Assembly (NCBI GenBank): GCA_014529385.2
Contig: CM043971.1
Location: 89,455,340 to 89,519,339, forward strand
Direction of reading: 5' to 3'
Length of the DNA: 64,000 nt
Origin: Adiantum capillus-veneris
Taxonomy: Eukaryota; Streptophyta; Polypodiopsida; Polypodiales; Pteridaceae
How positions within the stretch are numbered: the stretch's first letter is position 1; each line of letters begins with the position of its first letter. Positions 23,450 through 33,049 of this stretch are shown here, in pieces. A program made the translations under genes and the position numbers. The notes below the pieces were generated by a model that was not told where the DNA came from, did no database searches, and saw only the letters and a program-made list of their open reading frames with translations.

Positions 23450-23904
23450 GACCCTCCCATTGATGATTCTCTCATTAAATGTTATGGTCGTACGTCGGGG
23501 CACCGTTTTGTCATTGTTTGACCCAGGTAGTATGCATGATGTGATCAACCCCTCTCTTGTTGAGAGAGCCCGCCTCGAAGTTAGTCCGCGATCTCCTATC
23601 GAGGTCTCTGGCTTTCGTCTAGGTATGTACTATGGACGCTCTCATCACGAAGGAGTGCCTTGATGTGTTGTTTGCAATTCAACAGACTGCCTTCACTAGA
23701 AGATTTATTGTTTCTCCTCTCTCAGGATGTGATATGATTTTAAGCATGAAATGGTTTCATGAAATCAACCCTCTCGTTGATTGGGAGACTAGCACTTTAA
23801 CTCTCAATGCCAAAAGTGATTCGCCTACTGTCTTTCATGGAGTGGATACTTCTCCTTCTCCATCTCTCATTGCTAATATGCAGGACAAGGCTAAAAGGAT
23901 TTGA
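23450..23904 (+). pseudogene. GagPR-1 protease
   Basis: The aspartic protease is seen as LFDPGSMHDVINPSLV (DPG active site near 23517-23527), followed by LSGCDMILSMKWFHEINPLVDW, which corresponds to the GCDxxLG(I/M)xW flap-side motif of Gypsy proteases. A frameshift near 23640 moves the frame. In copy 2 the same region is in one open frame. Confidence 0.75.
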
Positions 23905-24636
23905 GATAAGGAGACTTTTTCAGTCTCTTTTTCTCCACAACATGACACACATGAATTGCATGATTATGAGAAGCATGATGATGATTTGATTGATAATGAT
24001 TTGCATGATGATTTGGATGAAAAAGATAAGCATAATGAATTGCATGAAGATGATGTGATTGTTCACAAGGATGATGTGTTAGTGGATGCTTTTTCTAGCG
24101 AAGCTAACTTCGTTGCAGATTCGATCAATCACAAAGGATCGATCTTGGCTCTCGAGCCTAGGTCCCAAGAACCCCTTCAGGAAAAACCGATCTTGGCTCT
24201 CGAGCCTTGGTCCAAAGAGCCATCACAGGAAGTATTATGTGTTCGTATGATTGATACGCACGCATTGTTCGAATGTTTCATTCGTGATCGTTTCCTGTAT
24301 TTTAGTCCGCATCGTTATGTGATCCCTTTTCCTAGGCATGGCATATTGTATGTTGAGCACGTTTCTCTCATGGATGAGCACGAATGTATGCGGATTGTGC
24401 ATGAAAAGTTGAAAAGTTTGTATGTCAGGAAGTCACATTCCATGTCTCTTTCTTGGCATGACACAGTTTCTGAAAGAGCACATGATAGTATGAGCACCAA
24501 ACATGGGCATTTCCATTGTGATTTGCCACAGTTGATTGATTTCGAGCAAACAGAAAAGATTCGAGTGCATTGTTTGTATGTGTTTGATGAATGGGTTGTC
24601 ACTCCGTCTCTATGTTCATCTACATTGCATACATAG
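23905..24636 (+). pseudogene. GagPR-1 uncharacterised conserved region
   Basis: After the protease, where RT should begin, comes an acidic His/Asp-rich repeat stretch (HDDDLIDNDLHDDLDEKDKH) and then a non-repetitive domain (VLCVRMIDTHALFECFIRDR, RFLYFSPHRYVIPFPRHG, VSLMDEHECMRIVHEKLKSL). Copy 2 keeps the same sequence, which argues for a function or for hitch-hiking in a recent common element. I recognise no family. No YxDD, RNase H or DDE motif is present. Confidence 0.6.
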
Positions 24637-24678
24637 TCTCTAGAGAAGACAAGATTTTTTTCCTTCACTTTACATGGA

Positions 24679-24977
24679 ATGGGTATGTTCATGGTTTTGT
24701 GTTGGAGATTGTTCCAGGAATTTTCAGCCATGGAGATTCTTGAAGACGAAAGAAGCAGGACTCTAGACGAAGTTGAAGCAAGCAAGGAGATTCAGAAGAC
24801 TTTGAGACGCTTTCGACGTGGCCCAAAGAAGCAAGCGTTGCAGATCTTTATGAAGTTCAAGTACCGCTCGACCCACACAGCAGAGTGGACCCACGAAGAG
24901 TCCCTTCCAGGATTCCGGATGGTGTTGGCGATCTCCCTTGACGCCATACAGTTCGGTACCAATACCTCACTTTGAAA
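24679..24977 (+). CDS. GagPR-1 chromodomain-like C-terminal region
   Basis: The frame contains QIFMKFKYRSTHTAEWTHEE, which lines up with FLVKFKNYPALDAKWMEEEDL-type chromodomains of the Gypsy elements in this window (aromatic-x-KFK and W-x-EE spacing). It ends 10 bp before the LTR start. A chromodomain outside an integrase context is unusual and suggests that an RT-integrase block was lost from a full chromovirus. It is not clear which upstream frame it was fused to. Confidence 0.5.
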
Positions 24978-24986
24978 AGGAGGGGA

Positions 24987-26181
24987 TGTCACGTGACACA
25001 TCTCAACCCTATGTGTCCGTGGACAAGCTACACCACAGTAGGGTTCAGTCAGTCCGATCAGTTTAGAATAGCAGTGATCTGGCACTTTTGTGAGTCTATT
25101 CGTAGACCGTGCATGCCCAGTCACTTAGCATAGATGCATTTCCTCCGGTTGCACACAGCATGATCATCGGAATTCCCATCAGAATCCATTAGCATCAGTT
25201 AGGGGAATTTTTCAATGCATTTAGCCTATTTTCCTATTTATTGAGATTTTCACTTATTATTTTTAAGTGACTTTCCTACAAAAGTAGGTAGGGCAATTTT
25301 GCTAAGTTAATATATAAGCAAACCAAAGTTCACACTTTCTGGCAGAAGAGGCAGCAAGAGCTTCCCGCTCAACAGGCAACTTCTCAGCAGTACCCCCCAA
25401 GCGTTTTTGGACCTCCTTCTTCGCGGGGATTTCCATCGGATCCCATCGCCACCTTCGCCACCTTCACCCCCTTTCCTGGCGTTTTCCCCACAGCATCAGC
25501 CTCGCCGTCGATTGCCATTGCTAGCGACTTCCTACAAGCATTCAGCCCTGCGTTTTCATCGCCAAGAAACCTCATGTTCAGCTTGCGTTTTTGAAGCAAA
25601 AACGCCAGCAGACTACAGCTTTTCCCCAGCGTTTTTCAGCCATCAAAAACGCCAGCAGATGTGCACTCAACATAGGAGAAAAATGCAGATTTCAGCCATG
25701 ATAAAGTAGCAGATTTTCCCCCTAGACGGTTGTAGATTGTTCCCCCATTCCCAACCTTCAAAACGCAGCCAAAACAGTCATTTTCAGCCACCAAGAAGAC
25801 CATGAAAATCAGCAGATAAAAGTCCACAGATTTCAGCCATCAAGTCGTCGTCGTCACCACCGTCGTCATCGTCGGCATAGTCCCATTGCATCAGTCCATT
25901 GCATTCGCATTGTACGCCTTTGTGCAATCAAAGTAGACCACTCTCGCCGACGAGAGTGGGGCCTTCGGAGGAGGGTTTTACAACCTCTCGGTGTCGTATC
26001 TCTTCTCTCTCCTTCTCTCGGTCTCATTCATTTGCACGCACAATATCCACTCACTTTGTTCGTGACCACAACACTCTACAAGACGGAAAGCTCTCTCTTT
26101 CCCTAAGAACTAAAAGGAACCTTGAGCAATAAAGATCACTAATCTTGAGAAAATACAACATTCATTCCGCTGCACCTAACA
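24987..26181 (+). repeat. GagPR-1 3' LTR
   Basis: Starts with the palindrome TGTCACGTGACA and ends CTGCACCTAACA. It is 1195 bp and follows the purine tract AAAAGGAGGGGA. Confidence 0.88.
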
Positions 26182-26697
26182 TACTGTGGCTGAAAACGCC
26201 AAGTGCTGGAAGTGTTGGCGATGGTTCTTGCTAATGAAAACGCTAGAAGATGGGGGATCGTGGCGCTGCTTGCTTGGAGGGAAAAACGCCACCAAGGGTT
26301 CTTGTTGAGAAGTTGCCTGTTGAGCAATGGTGATTCTGCTGCCTCTTCTACCAATTAGTGCAAGCCTAGGTTTGCTTATATACAAACTTACTCAATTTGC
26401 CCTACCTACTTTCCAACAAAAGTCACTTAAATTAATAAGTGAAAAATGTCAAAAATAGGAAAAATAGGCTAAATACACTGGAAAATTTCCCTAAAGGATT
26501 CTGATGGGAATGCTTATGATCATGCTGTGTGCAACCGGAGGATATGCATCGACACTAAGTGTCTGGACATGCACGGTTTGGGAACAGACTCACAAAAGTG
26601 CCAGATCACTTGCTAATCTAGACTGACTGGACTGACGGAATCCTTGTTATGAAGTAGCTTGTCCACGGACACATAGGGTTGGATGTGTCACGTGACA
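26182..26697 (-). repeat. Inverted GagPR-family LTR fragment
   Basis: On the minus strand it begins TGTCACGTGACACATCCAAC at 26697 and matches the first part of the GagPR-2 LTRs (47771 and 52351), but it is cut at 26182 where GagPR-1 ends. It lies within the Copia LTR copy G2. Confidence 0.8.
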
Positions 26698-28395
26698 CAC
26701 ACATACATCACCATAGCCACACACACAGGTTGGAGGGGGAGAGCCGACACGCACTGTGTGCCCCCTTTCTTTCTGCTCTATATCTTATGCACTTAGGCAC
26801 AATACACACTCTACTTTGTGTTAGTGGCTTACACAAGTGTATAGCTGCACACTTAGGGTTAGTAGCTGAAACCGGCCCGTAGGGCGGTAGGCGTTGGCTT
26901 TCACCCGAAACTCTTTACTTTAGACACACACACACAGAGCACTTTGCAAAGAGAACCTGCGACGGGAATTAACACTTAATCACACACACGGCTCGGAAGT
27001 TAGAATGCTCCGAGCAGATGCCGACAACCTGTAGGCCCCAAAAATTGGCGCCCCTTTCGGTATTTCTTTATTCTTTAGGAGGGTAAATTACAAGGTAAGG
27101 TCTTGGGAATCCTTCACGTGTATCCACCTAGATACCATTTGATTTGGCCAAATTTCGACAGCATAACAGCCCCAAAACTTGCGCGAAACCAATTCCCTTG
27201 CTAGAACTCACTTGCACTGGTGTATACCCTCCGATTCCTGCCCAAAAACAGTAAATTCAGCACGCTGTATTTACTGGTTTTTGCTCTGTTTTCAGCCCCA
27301 AACAGTCCCCTATCTGTCCTCTGCCAGTGGGGCACAATTCCCAATGGTCCTGGCGTCCGTATGGCTGAAAAACAGTAAAATTACAGCGCATACACAGCGC
27401 TGATTTTGCACTTGTACGGTGAGGTTATGATCCTCACCAGTGCCTGCTTGGGAGCAGCAGTTAGCTACCCCTGTTCCTGCTCAAGGAGGCTCTTGCCTCA
27501 GCACAAAAGCATGAACCCACACAACTGTACATGAGTCAAATGAGTAGCCCTCTTGTGGGGCATCACATAACTGCACGTAGGGGAGAGAGAGAGCAGTGTG
27601 TAGTGTGCAGGGCATCACTCCTAGCACCACACTGTACATGAGAGGGAAAGGAAGCACTCCATAGCTCTTAACCTGTGACAGTTTGCAAAAAGAGCCTCTC
27701 CCAGCTTAAAATTCAGCGCCGTTTCTTCCTTGTGAGGCAAGTGCACAGAAAAGTGCCACTTGGCGCATTCACAAGCATTTTCCCGTTTCGGGTTCGCTGC
27801 TTAAAAATATCTTGACCGGTTGCCCAGTTGACTTCGCGGCAGAGTTGTAAAATGTTTCCCTAGTCATACCGGAGGTAATGACGCGAACACATTTCACGGT
27901 CCAAAATAGCAGTTCCCTAAATTCTAGGAGATGCTTCCGTTGGGCTCCCACTGGTCTTCTGACCATCTATCCTCATTGGGACCGCATCCAAAAGTGCAAT
28001 GTGGCCCAACTGTCGGATACTTTTTGTTGGTAGTCCCACCTTGACTTTACGCCTTAATTGAGTTCACTTCCTAGTATCCACCAACTTGCTAAGTGCGACG
28101 GGGGAACCTATATGATCCTGCTCTGAGCCTAGACATCCTCTTATCATACGAATTCCAGTGCCGACCACTTCCCGTCTGCGGGTGAAACTATCGTTCACAT
28201 TGGCCATACAATGTGCGACCGTTTGCTACTTCAAAAAGAGGGTCTCGAAGCAAATAAAATAAACCCCATTTGAAAGAAACCAACAACCAAGGTTAGCAGT
28301 TGCCACATCTTTGTGACATGGTTAATAACTGCCACGTCCTCGTGACAGTAGCAGTTAGTGATGGGCGGTCGACCACATGGCCATTAAACCTAACA
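26698..28395 (-). repeat. Copia-type LTR copy G2 split by a solo LTR
   Basis: The parts 26698-26866 and 28348-28395 together match G1 (13213-13381), with TGTTAGGTTTAATGG at the start (28395). The intervening 1481 bp are the solo LTR. Confidence 0.65.
26867..28347 (-). mobile_element. Solo LTR of a Gypsy-1-like family
   Basis: On the minus strand it starts TGTCACGAGGACG and ends GGCCGGTTTCA. The pentamer GTAGC occurs on both sides (26862-26866 and 28348-28352) and only once in the unoccupied copy G1, so it is a target-site duplication. There is no internal domain. The U5 box (27033-27063) is in the LTR position expected from Gypsy-1. It arose by recombination between the two LTRs of a full element. 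Confidence 0.85.
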
Positions 28396-28656
28396 CATTC
28401 CGTCCCTGCTAGAAATGGCCACTTCCCCGGGTCCCTTGTTTCTATGGTGTAAGGCCGCCATGAGGAGATGTTGCACCGTAGAGATGATCTCTAAGTACTG
28501 CATCTCCTGCCATGAAAAACAATGGGGCTGATCTACTGAGCAAAACCGTTGGGCTAATGTAGAATAAAACGTTGGCTGATGCAACAAAACACTGGCTGCC
28601 GTGCATCTGCTACAAGCCCCTCAGGGGCTCCCAAGGGAGGATGCCCCTTGGGCCAG
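28396..28656. other. No recognised element
   Basis: About 260 bp between the Copia LTR copy and the truncated host Gypsy. I see no gene, repeat partner or structural signal. Confidence 0.4.
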
Positions 28657-28766
28657 TGTTGTTGGTTTTGAAGAAAGACGGATCTTGGAGAATGTGCATT
28701 GATTATAGAGCTCTCAACAAAATCACCATCAAGAACAGATTTCGGATTCCTAGGATCGATGATATT

Positions 28767-30395
28767 TATAACAAGCTGTTGACGTGCCAAAGCCTAAAGA
28801 ATGGAGCCAACTTACAAATGTGGCCCACGCGTCTAAACCCTAAGAAGAAGAAGTAACAGAAGAAGTCCTACCAATTATGGGGACCCCGTTCGATGGGGCC
28901 CCAAGTGACATAAAGATTAAAATAAAGCATGACTCGCACCCACGCAAAAACTGATGACGTGGCAGATGTTCGAAAATTGCGCTGGCATGATGACATAGCA
29001 AACTGTACGGATTTCCGCGTTTTGCATTGGCTGATGACGTGGCAGTTGTACGGATTTCTGTAATTTACGCTGGCAGCTTTTGGCATTGCTTTTTGGACCA
29101 GAAGCTTTTGAGTTTTGAAGGCTTTTCACTGTAACTGCTTTTCAGGCCAAGGGCCTTCAAATATGAGGTAAGGGCTCATTCTTTGGCATGCTTCTTGGAG
29201 AAGGTGCAGAGTCTCGAGTACCGGCTACTGTGTTGATGCAATATAAAGAAATACCGAAAGGGGCGCCAAGGTTTGGGGCCAATACTCTCTAGGGTGGAAC
29301 TCCGCCGCTCCGTGTCGCGTGTCGTCTCTCTCTCTCTCTCTCAGTTCAGTTGTTATTGAATGCTAAAAGTCTGCTCAGTCTATTCTTTTCTATTGGCACG
29401 TGGTGCCAGTCTTGTGACAATGGTATCAGAGCATCAGGCGTGTGCTTTTCTGAAAGCATACCGGTCCTACAAAAGAGCAGAAAGGAGAAGCTAACTCCTT
29501 GATCAAAACTGCAGAAAGGAGAAGCTAACTCCTTCATCAAAACAGTCGAAAGGAGAAGCTAACTCCTTGATCAAAAGAGCAGAAAGGAGAAGCTAACTCC
29601 TTAATAAAAAGAGCAAACTGATTGTCCCTCGGAATGTTCCTCGGAATGACCCTCAAAATTTTTTGAGCTAACTTGAGTTGTTTTGCAGATATGCTGTAAT
29701 CGTGGACGATTACTCTCTTTCAAGAAGGGGAGATGTAACAAACTACTGACGTGTCAAAGCCTAAAGAATGGAGCTAACTTACAGATGTGGCCGAGGGGCC
29801 TAAACCCTAAGAAGAATATGTAACAGAAGAAGTCCTACCAACTTATGTGGACCTCGTCTGATGGGGCCCCAAGTGACATAAAGATTAAAATAAAGCAGGA
29901 CCCGCACCCACGCAAAAACTGATAATGTGGTAGATTTTCGAAAATTACGCTGGTATGATGACGTGGCAAACTGTACGGATTTTCGCGTTTTGTGCTGGCT
30001 GATGACGTGTCAGTTGTATGGATTTCCGTAATTTACGTTGGCAGCTTTTGGCATTGCTTTTTGGACCAAAAGCTTTTGAGTTTTGAAGGCTTTTCACTGA
30101 AACTGCTTTTCAAGCCAAGGGCCTTTAAATATGAGGTTAGGGTTGATTCTCTGGCATGCTTCTTGGAGAAGGTGCAGAGTCTCAAGTATCGGCTTGTATT
30201 GTGTTGATGCAATATAAAGAAACCGAAAGGGGCGCCAAGGTTTGGGGCCAATACTCTTTGGGGTGGAATTCCGCCGCTCCGTGTCGCGTGTCGTCTCTCT
30301 CTCTCTCTCTCTCTCTGAGTTCAGTTGTTATTGAAGTACTAAAAGTCTGCTTAGTCTATTCTTTTCTATTGGCACGTGGTGCTCGTCTTGTGACA
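28767..30395 (+). mobile_element. Miniature non-coding LTR element (TRIM/SMART-like)
   Basis: LTRs 28767-29419 (653 bp) and 29734-30395 (662 bp) flank only 314 bp. The primer-binding site TGGTATCAGAGC (29421-29432) and a purine tract (AAGAAGGGGAGA) are in the right places, and ATATT is duplicated at 28762-28766 and 30396-30400. No coding capacity is present. The LTRs carry the same U5 box as the Gypsy LTRs here, so a related Gypsy probably mobilised it. The first LTR begins TATAAC instead of TGTAAC, a single mutation. Confidence 0.9.
29477..29612 (+). repeat. Four 34-bp tandem repeats inside the miniature element
   Basis: The unit AAAGGAGAAGCTAACTCCTT recurs at 29481, 29515, 29549 and 29583, exactly 34 bp apart. 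Each unit contains the inverted pair AAGGAG / CTCCTT, so each can fold as a small hairpin. Position just after the primer-binding site suggests a packaging or dimerisation element, but this is inference. Confidence 0.9.
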
Positions 30396-30646
30396 ATATT
30401 CTAGATCGACTACATGGATTCTCTTGTTTCAGTAGGATTGATTTGAAGAGCGGATATCATCAGATCCAAATTGCGCTGGGAGATGTCTACAAGACAGCTT
30501 TTCGGACAACCTTCCGTTTATTTGAATTTTTGGTGATGCCTTTTGGCCTTACCAATGCTCCAGCGACCTTTAACCGAATGATGGACCGGATTGTCAGAGA
30601 GTACAAATCTTTTGTCGGCACTTTCTTTGATGACATTATTGTCTTC

Positions 30647-31224
30647 TGTCATAAAGTGATGTCGTGGCTACGGACAACAGAAACCCTAATTTCTGCCAAA
30701 AACCCTAAAATTCCTGCAATCCCTAATTTTTGTCAAAACCCTAATTTCGGGAAATCGCGGAGACTAAAAAAAATAAAAAATAAAAAATAATAAAAAAATA
30801 TATATTGAAAATGATGAGCGACGCAAATTTTGCTTTTTCTCTACAATATGAGAAAGAGAGAGAATGCTATTGCTTTCAAGTTTTGACTCTCTGTGAGAGA
30901 GAGAGAGCAATTGCTTTTGATTTGAAGCTTTTGGGGCTCTGCTTTTGGGCATCCCTTGTACCTTTAAATTAGTGGTGAGGGCCTCACTTCTCGGGGCATC
31001 TGGACGCAGAGTCTGAGAGTGAAACCCTAGCCACTCTCTTGTACTTTGATCTGATTAATATAAAAAGAAATACCGAAAGGGGCGCCAGTCTTTGGGGCCA
31101 ATATCTCTAGGCACGGAACTCCGCCGGGCCAGTGCAAATCTATTGTGATCTGTGAATTGTTTTGAAGTGGTTATTTGGTGCTGTCGCGGTTGATTCTTGA
31201 CTTGGAGTGTCCAAGTCTGTTACA
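30647..31224 (+). repeat. Gypsy-2 5' LTR
   Basis: 578 bp, close to 41518-42086. It includes an A/T-rich simple stretch near 30768-30805, a GA run near 30895-30907, and the U5 box at 31071-31102. Confidence 0.93.
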
Positions 31225-31225
31225 A

Positions 31226-31237
31226 TGGTATCAGAGC
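31226..31237 (+). promoter_or_regulatory. Primer-binding site of Gypsy-2
   Basis: TGGTATCAGAGC, complementary to the 3' end of initiator tRNA-Met, lies one base after the LTR end and would prime minus-strand DNA synthesis. Confidence 0.9.
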
Positions 31238-31293
31238 ACGGCCGATTTCTCTTCTACGGGAAATCCGATCCCCGAATTTTTCCCGCGGCACCT

Positions 31294-32800
31294 ATGGCTT
31301 CACGCAAGGATCAGTTGACTCCCTCTGCATCTGGAGATGCGGGCTGGGATCACAACGAAGATTCAGACCGAGAGTATGGCCCGCCTCGGCCTACTCAGGC
31401 GGAGCAAAGAGAGATGGAGCGTCGTCAATTGATTGGCGATGCAACAAAGATGATGCTCAATTTTGCCAAGGACCCAAAGATGGCAAAATATATGAACCAG
31501 ATTTCTTTGGAAGAGGTACAGATGGAGTGGCAAAGAACCACAACACCACTCCTGAAACCCGCTCTCAAGAAACCTTCTGTCTCCAAGAAATATACGGAGA
31601 AGGAACTGGAGAACGTGGTTGATGCAGGATTGCTCAGCTTTTTGTGACGCACAAAAGAAAGCCAAAAAGCACGGCAAAAAAGCAGAAGAAAAGCGCTGAC
31701 TTCCCGGGATATTTGGGTCGTCAGTTGACTTTTGACAAGACAAAGAAACAGAAGAAGCGTGTTCGATTTGAAGGAGTACCCAGTTCTTCTTCTTCTTCTT
31801 CTTCTTCTGACAGTTCTTCTAGCTCTTCAGATTCGAGCGAAGAAGACAGAAAAGGTAAAAAGCGAAGCAAGAAACAAAGCTTTGGAAAGGGCAAGAAAAA
31901 GGCAAAGAAGGCTACATCTTGCCCAGAGATTGATAGTTCTACTGAGGACTCGTCTACAGACAGCTCAGATTCCGATGACGGAAACTTCTATGCGAACAAG
32001 AAGAATTTTTACAAAGCCAACCAGTATGACTTTCTCGAAGATAAAAGCAAGAAAGTCCGAGAGTTTAAGGAAGGTGGCCACTCGATCAAGTTTGATACTT
32101 TTTCAGGATACTCAGATGCTTCGAAGGCTTTGTCTTTTATACAGCAGTTTGACATCTTTCGCGGGAGGACGCTATTCAGAGCACTCCAAGATTCGGAGAG
32201 CTGCCTCTTACTCTAAGAGGAATGCTAGTACTTGGTGGTCCACTCTTCTTTTAAACAAGACTGCGCCAGTTAAATGGCTGAAATTTAAGAAGCTTTTTAT
32301 TTCTTCTTGGTTGACACAAGAATACGAACGAGATGTATGAGCTGCTTGGAACCATCTTCGGATGACCAAGAAAGATACAATCGATGCTTATTGTGAAAGA
32401 TTCTGGAGCTCTTTTATACCCGCCTCTTCATTCAAGAAGATCTCATTCAGAGAACAGATTGAGCGGTTTATCTTGGGTCTACCTACAAAGATCCGAGATC
32501 ACTGCTTGGAACAGAAGTCAGCTTCTATCCAGGAGTTGATGAGTCATGCGAAGCAGGGCTTTGCCATTCACTCTGGCAGTCTGACCTACCCCACAGATGA
32601 GGCCATGACACAACGAGCCGAATAGACTTCTGGGAATGAAAGTAGAAAGAAAAAGAGCAACCCAGAGAAAAAGATGCACGACCCAAGCTTACTCCTGAGA
32701 AGAGAGCTCGCTTCATCAGAGAGGGGAAGTGCTTTGGATGCGGGGAACATGGACATATCTCCGCGAAGTGCCCTAAAAAGGCACAGAAAGAACAGAATGA
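31294..32800 (+). pseudogene. Gypsy-2 gag
   Basis: The start MASRKDQLTPSASGD is followed by KMMLNFAKDPKMAKYMNQ, a Lys/Ser-rich region with a poly-Ser run (near 31785-31845), IKFDTFSGYSDASKALSFIQQF, the capsid region (WSSFIPASSFKKISF, RFILGLPTKIRDHC), and an intact zinc knuckle CFGCGEHGHISAKC (32730-32771). Stops or frameshifts at 31647, 32216 and 32625 break it, so it is a pseudogene. Confidence 0.82.
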
Positions 32801-33049
32801 TAAAGACGACGACATGCCTTAGAGTTCGAGAGCAGCTGAGGAACGTGGCAAAAAAGGCGGATAGAAAAACAGAACTGGTACCACATGGCGTGGAACTTGC
32901 ACTGAATCTAATGAATGAAAGTACAAACTTTGCCGCTTTTGGGGGCAAAGTGAAGGATCAGGAAGCTCTTTTGAAGGAGCCAAGGCCAACTTCTTTTCAC
33001 TTGGCATTGGCGGCTCGATTTGGAAATTACGCCCGACAGACTGACGCCA

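Larger units (their letters stand above)
20430..26181 (+). mobile_element. Gag-protease LTR element without RT/integrase, copy 1 (GagPR-1)
   Basis: Plus-strand element with LTRs 20430-21494 (lacking both ends) and 24987-26181 and a 3.5-kb interior encoding gag, a zinc knuckle, a protease, an uncharacterised region and a chromodomain-like tail. No RT, RNase H or integrase motif is present, although copy 2 at 46149-52351 has the same plan. The polypurine tract AAAAGGAGGGGA precedes the 3' LTR. The end of the 5' LTR and the primer-binding site are deleted. It must have depended on another element's enzymes. Confidence 0.82.

Noticed and set aside
29477-29612. CRISPR-like array
   Set aside because: Spacing is 34 bp with near-identical units and no unique spacers; it lies inside an LTR element in plant DNA.
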